A DNA stretch of 64,000 nt from an uncultured Gammaproteobacteria bacterium (GTDB lineage Bacteria; Pseudomonadota; Gammaproteobacteria; Eutrophobiales; Eutrophobiaceae), in the NCBI GenBank assembly GCA_951812995.1, contig CATOTD010000002.1, positions 441,468-505,467 of the forward strand, written 5' to 3'. Position 1 is the first letter of the stretch. Each line of letters begins with the position of its first letter. The notes beneath the pieces were generated by a model, which was not told the origin of the DNA, did no database searches, and worked only from the letters and a program-made list of their open reading frames with translations. The position numbers and the translations under genes were made by a program. Positions 28,161 through 37,784 of this stretch are shown one piece after another.

Positions 28161-29493
28161 GATAACGTAAATTATCTTTCGCAAATTTGAAGAGGCGGTT
28201 CCCCTTTATCTGGTTAAATAAAAAGTGACATAACCATTTATTTGACCAGGAGAAGAGTCGCCATGAGCGATGATACAAACAAGCACTTGAACAATGTAGT
28301 CCCTATTGATGAACAGGCACTGCAGGGCCATCTCAACAAAGTGGTACTGAAGACTGTGGCAGACACCCGCAAGCAGATGCTGGACGTTGAGGCTGATGCG
28401 CTGGTGGGTGCTGATCGATACGAACGCACTGAGACGCGCAAAGACGACCGGTCTGGCAGCTACACCAGGAAGCGCCACACCAGGGCCGGAGAGCTTGAGT
28501 TAAAGATGCCGAAGCTACGCAAGCAGACCTTTGAGATGGCGGTCATAGAGCGCTATCGACACCGTGTAGCGTCAATTGAAGAGGCGTTGCTCGAGATGTA
28601 TCTGGCAGGTGTTTCAGTACAACGTGTAGAAGACATTACCGCAGCATTGTGGGGTACCCGTGTCAGCTTAGGGACTATTTCAAAGCTCAACCAGCGTATC
28701 TATGGGCAGATTGAAGAGTGGCGTAATCGCCCCATAGAGGGTGATTTCCCTTATGTATACCTGGACGGTGTTGTGCTCAAACGCAGTTGGGGCGGTGCAG
28801 TGAAGAACGTTTCTGTTCTAGTCGCCATAGGTGTTGGGGACGATGGCTACCGCCGCATTCCAGGGATTGTTGAAGGTACTAAGGAGGATAAGGTGGGATG
28901 GTCAGGATGCCTGCGTCATTTGCAGGCACGCGGTCTCAAGGGCATCAGGTTGGTGCTCAGTGATGCCTGTCTTGGGCGCAAGGAGTCGATCGGTGACTTC
29001 TACCCTGATGCTGGCTGGCAGCCTTGTACCTCGAACCCGGGTCAAAGAAGTCTCTCGCATGTTGCAGGCTATTCATGCATCTGAAGATCTGGAATCAGCC
29101 AGGCATAAGGCCACGGAGGTTGAGAAGAAACTCAGGGACATGAAGTTATCGAGTGCAGCGGATTGGCTGGGTAGTGCATGGAAGAGACCCTGACGTATTA
29201 TCGGTTCCCAGCAGAGCACTGGATTCGCATTCGGACTAACAATCCTTTGGAGCGGATCATCCGAGAAATCAGGCGGCGAACACGAGTAGTGGGAGCATTC
29301 CCGGATGGCAACTCGGCGTTGATGCTTTGTGCGGCAAGGCTAAGACACATCGCGGGGAGCTAGTGGGGAACGCGGAAATATCTGAACATGGATTTGCTCC
29401 AAGAGATGGATAAAGAAAAGGATTTTCAGGTAGCGTAACAACCAGATTTAAGGGAAAGCCAAATCAGAAAGTGCGAAAGATTATTGACACTAC
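28161..29493 (+). mobile_element. IS256-family element 'A', copy b, defective
   Basis: Starts GATAACGTAAATTATCTTTCGC and ends GCGAAAGATTATTGACACTAC. Transposase frame 28263-29084 reads well to SIGDFYPDAGWQPC. There a block present in copy d (encoding CIVHFYRNVFSHVSR) is replaced by a sequence 35 bases shorter, shifting the frame; the remainder is at 28831-29193. A second frame break (GSAWKRP-stop against MEETLTYYRF) precedes the C-terminus at 29178-29363. The 35-base lesion is shared with copy e and the second break with copies d and e. The flanks (IS481 on the left, IS256 copy c on the right) do not form a duplication. Confidence 0.85.
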
Positions 29494-29915
29494 CCTTCGA
29501 CAGACGCTACACGGTGTCGATAGCGCTCTATGATGGCCATCTCAAAGGTCTGCTTGCGTAGCTTCGGCATCTTTAACTCAAGCTCTCCAGCCCTTGTGTG
29601 GCACTTCCTGGTGTAGCTACCAGACCGGTCGTCTTTGCGCGTCTCAGTGCGTGCATATCGATCAGCACCCACCAGCGCATCAGCCTCAGCATGAAGCATC
29701 TGGTTGCGGGTGTCTGCCACAGTCTTCAGTACCACTTTGTTGAGATGGCCCTGCAGTGCCTGTTCATCAATAGGGACTACGTTGTTCAAGTGCTTGCTTG
29801 TATCATCGCTCATGGCGACTCTTCTCCTGGTCAAATAAATGGTTATGTCACTTTTTATTTAACCAGATAAAGGAAAACCGCCTCTTCATATTTGCGAAAG
29901 ATAATTTACGTTATC
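29494..29915 (-). mobile_element. IS256-family element 'A', copy c, 5' fragment
   Basis: Only the first ~110 codons of the transposase (29490-29834, minus) and the 5' terminal repeat (TACGTTATC at 29915) remain. The fragment joins the right end of copy b at VASVE. It faces copy b, so together they form an inverted pair. Confidence 0.8.
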
Positions 29916-30257
29916 GGCGCAAAGTATCCCAAGGCAGTGGCCATGCTTATCGAAAGACCGTGATGCGTTGCTGGCATTTTATGACTTTCCAGCAGAACAC
30001 TGGAGCCACATCAGGACAATGAATGTCATTGAGTCGAGCTTTGCGACAATCCGGCATAGAACACGCCAGGCCAAAGAATGTGTCAGACGATGGTCTACAA
30101 GATGGGATTATGCGCAGAAGATTCCTGGCGCAAACTGCGAGGCTTCAGACACCTGGCGAAGGTGATTGAAGGCGTGAAGCTTAAAGATGGAATCGAGGTA
30201 ACTGAGGACGACAAGGTAGCCGCATGATCAAATTGTCAGACACTATTTTTGACAATA
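29916..30257 (+). mobile_element. IS256-family element 'B', 3' fragment
   Basis: Encodes the C-terminal part of a second, distinct IS256-type transposase: AKYPKAVAMLIERP, then DFPAEHWSHIRTMNVIESSF and RHLAKVIEGVKLKDG, ending with TEDDKVAA before a TGA near 30227. Two frame breaks are present. The right end GACACTATTTTTGACAATA closes the element near 30257. Related pieces lie at 40063-41934 and 59491-61573. Confidence 0.75.
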
Positions 30258-30424
30258 ACTCGCAGTCCCGCACCGCAACTGCTTGTATGGATATCACAGG
30301 CCAGACGCTTCAAGCGGGTTCGTTCAGCGGACATCCGATTGATGACAATAATCAACACTGCTACGAGATACCGCAACCACATGTAATAATTTACTTTGAT
30401 TTTATTAAGTGCTTAATTGTTTAT

Positions 30425-30720
30425 GACCTTATCGAAGTCTGAAACTAAGTGTGCTGTAGCCTTTTTTAGGATGTCATTCTCTGTGTTAGCCGTTTGCTTC
30501 TATGCGTTCAGTGTTTGTATCTTCTGTTACGTCCTAGTGAGTGTCTGATATCCGTTCGGGACGATCTCGTCACGTTCAGGTCTTAGCTGATTAACCCAAC
30601 GCCATAATGCTGTTGTCCTTAGCACCTATTGCTTCGCAGGCTTTCCAAATACTATAGCCCTAGTCTTTTATTACCAGACTAGCAACTTTTCGTTTGGATT
30701 CTGGACTAAAATGTCTTAGT
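30425..30720 (-). pseudogene. IS3-family OrfA-like remnant
   Basis: Read on the minus strand with several stops and frame breaks, the sequence gives RHFSPE.KRKVASLVIKD, GYSIWKACEAIGAKDNSIM, NQLRPERDEIVPNGYQTLT and NDILKKATAHLVSDF. This is the leucine-zipper helix-turn-helix order of an IS3 OrfA. No OrfB was found. The sequence from here to the SGNH hydrolase stop at 30996 holds nothing I recognise. Confidence 0.55.
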
Positions 30721-30995
30721 TGCTTTATTATTGTACCTCTATGATTTAAGTGATTTTAACACCTATCTCTTGGTACGGAGTTATTAGGGGAGTACAAACA
30801 GGCTTTATGTTTCATACACTTTTGAGAATAATGGCTATTTTAGGTAACTGAGCGAAACTATTCTTACAATAAGTTTAATCTAATCCTTAAGGTTCAGTTT
30901 CTATGTTGAAGAAATATCCTATCTACCAGAAACACACCGCCTTGGTCAATATAATCCGATCAATAGAAACTTGTCGACTTCACCTGCTGAGTGCC

Positions 30996-31838
30996 TCAAT
31001 GGACATAATCATAAATGAGTCGACACCATTTTTCATAGGCTACACCATTTAAATGCAGATCATCATAGGAATGCGTTATTGGCAATATACCTCCAGGGCA
31101 AAGCACCGTGGCGAGATCAATAAAAGTAATATCCCTGCACTGACACATGATGCTAAGTTTATTATTAAGAAGTTCAACACTTTTATTCACTGCTTTTAAA
31201 CGTTCCCCCACATACAAGGTGGACTGGACAAAAACCTCTACGCCATTATCAGCAAAAGCCCCTACGATATTTTCATAACGCTGCAAGATACCATCAATAT
31301 CATAACCAAGATTGAGATCGTTGATACCGGCCATAACAAAGACTTTTTTGGGTTTCAGCCTCAATACCGTATCTATACGCGCCAACATACCACGCGTAAT
31401 ATCACCACCTATCCCTCGGTTGACGATTTTTACATCGGTAAATATCTCATGCCAAGGAGGAGCCTCAGTAATAGAATCACCAAACATGACCACATCGGCT
31501 AACTGAGAAAAAGAAGCGTAGATACTCTCGTCGTTGCAGTATTTTCCCACAATACTGCCAGTCTGTAGCATTGACATCTGACTGCATACTGCAGCCATCA
31601 ATTCTTCAGCTGGAACTTGTTCACGCAATTTATGCCAAACATCTTCGAACTGCCTAAGATGAAACACCGTAACAACTGATACACCATGCGTTTCACCGCA
31701 TTCTTTAATTTTTTGCAACAAAGTATAAATTGAAATATCACTGAGCTTCTTGACCAAAGCATACAAGTCTAGTTCGTCGCTTCCACAAACAAAATTTTCA
31801 ATCAAAGATTGCTGCACTTGGTTTATCTTAATATCCAA
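30996..31838 (-). CDS. SGNH/GDSL-type hydrolase with unknown N-terminal domain
   Basis: A 280-residue protein without a signal peptide. The C-terminal ~165 residues are an SGNH hydrolase (esterase/lipase/acetylhydrolase group): block I VVMFGDSITEA with catalytic Ser121, block II NRGIGGD, block III VMAGINDLN (GxND), and block V DDLHLNG with the Asp-His pair. The N-terminal ~110 residues (YALVKKLSDISIYTLLQKI, HLRQFEDVWHKLREQ) are helical and not recognised; they may bind a partner or substrate. Substrate unknown. It is read in the same direction as the TonB receptor upstream, but a strong terminator lies between them, so it probably has its own transcript. Confidence 0.85.
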   Translation of the reverse strand: MDIKINQVQQSLIENFVCGSDELDLYALVKKLSDISIYTLLQKIKECGETHGVSVVTVFHLRQFEDVWHKLREQVPAEELMAAVCSQMSMLQTGSIVGKYCNDESIYASFSQLADVVMFGDSITEAPPWHEIFTDVKIVNRGIGGDITRGMLARIDTVLRLKPKKVFVMAGINDLNLGYDIDGILQRYENIVGAFADNGVEVFVQSTLYVGERLKAVNKSVELLNNKLSIMCQCRDITFIDLATVLCPGGILPITHSYDDLHLNGVAYEKWCRLIYDYVH

Positions 31839-31892
31839 TCCAAATTACTCCCTTTCAAGACAAAAAAAACAACACTCCTAACGCCGCTTATC

Positions 31893-31928
31893 ACAAAAAA
31901 AATGGTTCTCATTTTCATGAAGAACCAT
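31893..31928 (-). terminator. Rho-independent terminator downstream of the TonB receptor
   Basis: On the minus strand the stem ATGGTTCT / AGAACCAT (8 bp, 11-base loop) is followed directly by eight T residues. It ends the receptor transcript before the SGNH hydrolase gene. Confidence 0.8.
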
Positions 31929-31954
31929 CAGGTAGATAAATCTATCGTGTTACA

Positions 31955-31988
31955 CACGGTGTTAGCCAAAATCACAGCTAACACCGTG
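31955..31988. terminator. 12-bp hairpin between the TonB receptor and the terminator
   Basis: CACGGTGTTAGC and GCTAACACCGTG form a perfect 12-bp stem with a 10-base loop. It has no T-tract on the receptor strand, so it may be a pause or stability element ahead of the terminator at 31893-31928. Confidence 0.6.
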
Positions 31989-32040
31989 AAAACACTTACA
32001 TACTTTTATCCAAAGGCAAAAGTACAATAATTAAACAAAG

Positions 32041-34956
32041 TTAAAATGTTAGTTTTACTCCAGCAAATACTTGACGGCCAATTACGTCATAAGCTCTAGG
32101 CTCGGTGTTAGTTCCTATTGTACTTGCTATTGAACCTCGCACCAAAATATCTGGCTGTGTATCGAAAAGATTATTCGAACCAATATAAAGACTTATCATG
32201 TCGTGGGCCTGAAAACTAGCTCTAACATCCATATAAACGACTGAATCAAGCGTATTTAAATCTTCAGAATAATCATGAGCATCGCCAAGAAAAGCTTCCG
32301 TTTCGCCGCGATATCTTAACTGACCAAAAATATTCATCCGTTCAGTAACATCATAAGAACCTGTAACGGTAAACCTCAGTTCAGGGAATTGTGGTCGCCC
32401 CTCAAACTTTTCAACCTTGCCAGCAACATCAGTAACATCATATTTATTTAAGTAATTAGCCAGAAAGCTAACATTAAAGTTATCTTGTGCATAAGCCACC
32501 TCAAAATCCAGACCACTAGTTTTAATGGTGCCTACGTTAATCAGCGTAGAGCGCAGGTTTAGTATTGGTCCATCAATAGTATCCCTGATTAAATTACCGC
32601 CACAGGTTGCATCAAAAGCAGCTGGGGTAACATTGTAACAACGATCGACAAAAACGTCTGCGCCAACTCTGTCAATACCATTTTCAATTTCAATATTATA
32701 ATAATCAACTGAAACCGAAAAACTGTCTAACGGCGTAAGGACAACACCAGCCGTTATAGCATCAGCAGTTTCTTCTTCTAAATCAAGCGAACCTGTTTCT
32801 AATAACCGGGTATTATTTGCCTCAGAAGCGACCAGAGTAAACGAACCGTCTGTGGTAACACGCTTGTTAATCGCATCAATAGATCGACAATTCTCCGCGA
32901 TATTACCAGGGGTATCGGCTGTTATCCCATTACAAGCATCGACATTATCTCCTGCAACGCCTGTTACACCTGTAGAAAACAAATCATTAATGTTAGGTGC
33001 ACGCACTGATCTTGAGAAGCTGGCGCGAAGAAAAACCATATCGTTAATGGGTGAATCCAAACCAAAACGATAGGTTATGGCTTCACCAATGGTTGAATAA
33101 TCACCATATCTGGCTGCCAAACCGACGTTGAGCCAATCAGTCACGGGGGCATAAATTTCACTAAAAACATCGATCACATCAAATTCACCGTCAATAGCAG
33201 TAACCGCCAAATCTCTTGAAAGCCCTAATTGACGGAAACTATCAGGTGTCTCGGTAGCTTTTTCTTCTCTATATTCAACACCCGCCGCAAAACCAATAGG
33301 AACACTGGTAATCGCAAAAGGCAAGTCGCCAGAAAGAACGCTGGTTAGAACCGTTTGTTTAATCTCTGCGGTTTGACCCGTGTCAATTTTAATGTAATCA
33401 ATCGCCTCCTGCGAAAAGCCAGTAATCCCCGCCTTGCCCGCTAAACTATCGGCAGTATTAAACGGATTAACAGGAACACAACCCTGCGCCCTTGCAACAA
33501 CATCCTGGCACTGATAGCCACCTTCGCCATCAGACTCAATGCTCAGGGCATTACGAATATGACCTAGGTAAACATCACCACTATTTTTTTGCGATTGAGA
33601 GGTGATACCATAAACAACACTGGTTTTTAATAATAAGTCATCATTAAACTCATAATTATAGATACCAGCGACCCTGAAAACATCACGGGTATTAGTGACC
33701 GCACGATCACCAAATTCAGATAATCGTCTGAAAGTTCTTGCTCCATCCAGTGAGGTAGTATCACCTAGTGCCGTAAGCAGTCGTCCACCTGCACGACTAC
33801 CAACAAAATACGGACTGGTGGCTACATCGATATTAGTAGTACCGCCTGCACCAACCTTAAAAACATCACCAACAACACTAAGTGGCGCAGGCTCTAATAT
33901 AGTTGATCCGGTCGTGTGTGCAAAATTCACCTCGAATTCAGCAGATGATTTATCGGAAATATCAAAGGTCACACCAGAAGCAACATGAAAACGGTCAAAA
34001 GGTGAGACAAGATATCTGCCAGCATTCTGGTTATCGTAATCAGTGTCCCCAAGAGGGTTGAAATCGCCATCAAGTAAGGGCTGATTAATATTAAAATCCG
34101 AGCCATCACCAAAAACAGCCACATTGCCCGCGAACAGTGCTGCACCGGGCACATGAGCAGGACCATCCCTAACAGCAATAGATTCTCTAACACCATCACC
34201 ATCATCATCAAGAAATCTCAACTCATGCGACGAAAAATCTCTTTTCGATGAGCGCAACTCTTTTTGTTCCGCCAAACCGATAGAAAACCAAGCATTACCT
34301 CTATCAAAGTTTTTTCCAAAGCTGAAATCAACATTGCCTCTTTCTGCGCCACCGTCTTTAGATAAAGCACCAAAGGCATTTAACTCAACACCTTCAAAAT
34401 CTTTTTTAGTGATAATATTAATAACGCCAGCAATCGCATCTGAACCATAAATTGCAGACTGACCACCTGTCAGCACATCAACACGTTCTATCATAGATGT
34501 TGGAATAGTGTTTAAATCTACCCCGTAACCCGAATTAGCCGAAACACCCGATACATAACGGCGGCCATTAACCAAAACCAATGTACGCGCAGAGCCTAAA
34601 TTACGTAATGACGTACTACTAACGCCCACATTACTTGCAAATCCCCCAATCGAGACATTATTACTGGACGCAGTCAGTTCAGAAGTCACTGATGGAACTC
34701 TGTTTAAAACATCTTCAATGGAAATCGACCCAACCCCTTCAATAATCTCAGAACCCACCTCAACGACAGGGGCAGATGATGTAAGATTTGATAGTCCTCT
34801 TTGAATGTTCGAACCAGTAACAGTAACCTCTTCCAATGCCTTACCATCAATCTCATCCGCAGCCAGTGCTTGAACCGAACCAGCAACAGCACAAACCATT
34901 AAGACTGTCTTAAACAAACCTCCATTAGGACCGTACAATTTTTTTCTACTTTTCAT
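32041..34956 (-). CDS. TonB-dependent outer-membrane receptor
   Basis: About 971 residues from ATG 34956, chosen because GGAGG lies 8 bases before it; an in-frame GTG at 34971 overlaps that site. The signal peptide ends near ALA-ADEIDG. The plug domain shows LEEVTVTGSNIQRG (TonB-box region), LRNLGSARTLVLVNGRRYV, TIPTSMIERVDVLTGGQSAI and YGSDAIAGVINIITKKDFEG. A 22-strand barrel follows, with RAPNINDLFS and the C-terminal aromatic KLTF. The type resembles the large TonB receptors of marine gammaproteobacteria that take up peptides, glycans or other bulky substrates; no substrate-specific neighbour fixes this one. It would work with TonB-ExbBD, which is not in the window. Confidence 0.93.
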   Translation of the reverse strand: MKSRKKLYGPNGGLFKTVLMVCAVAGSVQALAADEIDGKALEEVTVTGSNIQRGLSNLTSSAPVVEVGSEIIEGVGSISIEDVLNRVPSVTSELTASSNNVSIGGFASNVGVSSTSLRNLGSARTLVLVNGRRYVSGVSANSGYGVDLNTIPTSMIERVDVLTGGQSAIYGSDAIAGVINIITKKDFEGVELNAFGALSKDGGAERGNVDFSFGKNFDRGNAWFSIGLAEQKELRSSKRDFSSHELRFLDDDGDGVRESIAVRDGPAHVPGAALFAGNVAVFGDGSDFNINQPLLDGDFNPLGDTDYDNQNAGRYLVSPFDRFHVASGVTFDISDKSSAEFEVNFAHTTGSTILEPAPLSVVGDVFKVGAGGTTNIDVATSPYFVGSRAGGRLLTALGDTTSLDGARTFRRLSEFGDRAVTNTRDVFRVAGIYNYEFNDDLLLKTSVVYGITSQSQKNSGDVYLGHIRNALSIESDGEGGYQCQDVVARAQGCVPVNPFNTADSLAGKAGITGFSQEAIDYIKIDTGQTAEIKQTVLTSVLSGDLPFAITSVPIGFAAGVEYREEKATETPDSFRQLGLSRDLAVTAIDGEFDVIDVFSEIYAPVTDWLNVGLAARYGDYSTIGEAITYRFGLDSPINDMVFLRASFSRSVRAPNINDLFSTGVTGVAGDNVDACNGITADTPGNIAENCRSIDAINKRVTTDGSFTLVASEANNTRLLETGSLDLEEETADAITAGVVLTPLDSFSVSVDYYNIEIENGIDRVGADVFVDRCYNVTPAAFDATCGGNLIRDTIDGPILNLRSTLINVGTIKTSGLDFEVAYAQDNFNVSFLANYLNKYDVTDVAGKVEKFEGRPQFPELRFTVTGSYDVTERMNIFGQLRYRGETEAFLGDAHDYSEDLNTLDSVVYMDVRASFQAHDMISLYIGSNNLFDTQPDILVRGSIASTIGTNTEPRAYDVIGRQVFAGVKLTF

Positions 34957-35300
34957 TACAATATCCTCCACTTTATAAAATAATTATTTTAAAAAATTCA
35001 CATAACGACTAAACACATTAATATTAATAAGAGTACTGCGTACTTCTCAAAAAATTACCCAATATTTTCTATACATATTTCCAATTAATACCTCAATATT
35101 TAAAGAATGGCAAGTATACAAGCTATGTTTTCTGCTTGCAAGTTTCGTGGATTGCATTCAACAGTCTCTAAATTTATTACCATATCAACCATTATTCCTA
35201 CTAACCACGTTACTTTAATACGTCTTTATACACCCTTTTCGAGTTAAGTGTCAAAAATCTAGCTATTGGCTACCAACTATATTGGTTGCAAGTCCATAAG
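34957..35300. other. AT-rich region between TonB receptor and IS5 'A' copy 2
   Basis: No gene seen. The AT-rich stretch upstream of the receptor presumably holds its promoter, but no convincing -35/-10 pair could be fixed. The terminal repeat of the IS5 'A' element begins at about 35301. Confidence 0.4.
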
Positions 35301-37698
35301 AGTATCTCTATTAATTACGCTATTTGGTACAATGTTGAAGTTTCCAAACTGACAAAGAAACTTCCATGAGCAATGACATTTTCGGTTTCCTGTTTAATCT
35401 TCAAGACTATCGTCTCAAACAGTTGGGTAATCCTCTGCCTGAACTGGAAAAGGCGGTTGATTGGGGAGCTTTTCGGTCGTTGTTGAACAAGGTTCATGAG
35501 AAACAACGTAAGCATCAGGCGGGCAACGCCCAACAGACGTAGTGATGATGTTCAAGGGACTGCTTGTGCAAAATCTGTATGGTCTTAGCGATGCTCAGTT
35601 GGAATACCAAATCGAAGACCGTAGCAATTTCCAGCAGTTTCTGGGTCTTGCTAGGCAGCAACGAGTCGCTGATGCCAAAACCTGCTGGGCATTCAAGCAT
35701 CGGTTAGCGGCGCTGGGTCTGATGGCATTGTTGTTTGAGCAGTTGTCGTTGAACCAGGCGGCTTATATCACTCGCAAGGGTCAGATAGTTGATGTCTCGA
35801 TCATTCCGGCACTGTTGCCGCGTAACCGTTGGGAAGACAATGCACGGATTAAGGCAGGCGCTGTCCCTGCCCGCTGGACGAAGAAACATAGCTGCCGCCA
35901 TTTTGCTTACAAGAACCACAGCCAGATAGACCATGACAACAAGCTGGAAGCCTCTAAAAACCGTACATTTTGTGGTACGATCTGATTCACTTGATGTGGG
36001 AGGATTTTGTTTATGCACGCACCTGGATTGTTTGATTTGACGGATCATTTGGCGCGGCTTTCGGCGATGGGAGATCCGCTTGAAGCTCTGGACTGTCATG
36101 TGAATTTCGAAGTGTTTCGCCCAGTTCTTGTTGAAGCACTTGGCTATGGGGAACGTCCCGAAGGTGGTCGTCCGCCCTATGATGCCGTTGTGATGTTCAA
36201 GGTGCTGGTGTTGGCCTTGATGCACAATCTGAGCGATGAGCGGATGGAGTTTCTCATTCGTGACCGTTTCAGTTGGTTGCGGTTCCTGGGATTTCAAATC
36301 GGGGAGCCGACACCTGAGCAGAAGACGATCTGGCTTTTCAGAGAGAAGCTGACCTAGGCGGGTGTCTTCAATGCCCTGTTTGCCGCGTTTGAAGCTCAGC
36401 TGTGCGCGCGGGGGTACAAACCCACTGGCGGTCAGATTGTGGATGCCACGTTGGTCTTTGCCCCGCGCCAGCGCATGACGAAAGAAGAGAAAGCGCGCGC
36501 CAAGGCAGGTGAGGCCGCATCTGACATCTGGCCCGATGATCTGTCCAAGGCAGCGCAGAAAGACACCGATGCGCGTTGGACGGTCAAGTATTCAAAGGCC
36601 AAGACGACCAAGGAGGGTGAGGAGGATACTGGCCTTGTCGATATTTCGGTTCCGCACTTTGGGTACAAGAACCACGTGTCCATTGATCGCAAATGGCGCT
36701 TCATCCGGGGTGAGACTGGCACGAATGCGGCTCGCTACGACGGGCATGAACTGTCCTCGGTTCTGGACGAGACAAACAGCTCGAAGGCGGTTTGGGCCGA
36801 TACCGGGTACCGCTCGGCCAGGAATGAGGCTTGGCTGAAGGCGCAAGGGTACCGCTCACATATCCATCGCAAGAAGCCACGCGGCAAACCCATGGCCAGG
36901 CATATTCGTCGGGGCAACGCGACACGCTCCGCCATCCGCGCATGTGTTCGGCTACGAGAAAGGGCCCATGGCTCTGACCATCCGCTCAATCGGCCAAACC
37001 CGTGCGAAGGCCCGCATGACCATGGCCAACCTGAGCTACAACTTCCGCCGTCTCATTTTCCACGAGCGACGACAGGCCACAGCCTGACTCCGCCCAAATT
37101 CCGGAAATACCCGCCCTGGCAGACCCAAACAGCGCAACACAGCCTCAAATACCACCGACCTTGACCTTCACACCCGCTATGCGGGTGACAACGACTGGTG
37201 CTCGCGTCAAAACCCATCCAGAATCAGCGTTGTTCGAGGTCTCCAGCTGCTTCGTGACTATCAGGTCACTGATGCCAGCGTCCATGATGCGCAGGTTTTT
37301 GCCGACCTGCCAGATGACAGCAATACCAGTAAAGATGTCTGGGCTGACAGTGCCTATCGGTCAGAGGAAAAAGTAGCGTTTCTCAAGGCGCAAGGTAAGC
37401 GCACGCGCTCCAAAGTTCGTAGTCGGGTCGAACCTGTGTTTGGAGCACAGCGCAATTTACGCCGCAAAGCGGTTCCTTGCATTTGCATTACGCGAACAAG
37501 CATGCATATCGGCTTGATGAATCTAAGGTACAACATAAGGCGTTTATGCTTTCTGGAACGGGTCAGTGCGTCTTGAAAACGAAGTAAAGCCGAGAACAGG
37601 GCTGTACGGAGACTCTACCGGCTTTTTGGATCAAATTGGTTATTTTTAACCTCTCTGAGCCAATAAACTGGAAAGTGATTGCATTAATAGAGGTTGCC
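35301..37698 (+). mobile_element. IS5-family element 'A', copy 2, split by an IS5 'B' insertion
   Basis: Ends TATCTCTATTAAT on the left and GGTTGCC preceded by GCATTAATAGA on the right mirror those of copy 1. The transposase starts MSNDIFGFLFNLQDYRL (35367), breaks frame at GNAQQT exactly as in copy 1, continues at 35542 (GLLVQNLYGLSDAQLEYQIE) and has a further ~31-base deletion after IKAGAV. It is interrupted at DHDNKL by IS5 'B' copy 5 and resumes on the far side at LRDYQVTDASVHDAQVFADL. Confidence 0.85.
35946..37244 (+). mobile_element. IS5-family element 'B', copy 5, with 4-bp target duplication AGCT
   Basis: The cleanest copy. It is flanked by AGCT on both sides (35942-35945 and 37245-37248), and removing it restores the IS5 'A' reading frame across the junction. 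Ends GGAAGCCTCTAAAAAC and GGTCTCC define the element as 1299 bp. The in-frame TAG (36355-36357) and the C-terminal frame break are present, so a copy already carrying both lesions was transposed here. Confidence 0.9.
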
Positions 37699-37784
37699 TT
37701 ACCTTAATGGAGGAAAGAATTTATGTCATCCTTGATTGTCCAGAATCTGGGGTCCACCTTTCTTGTAGCCAGCCAGCTTAGGCC

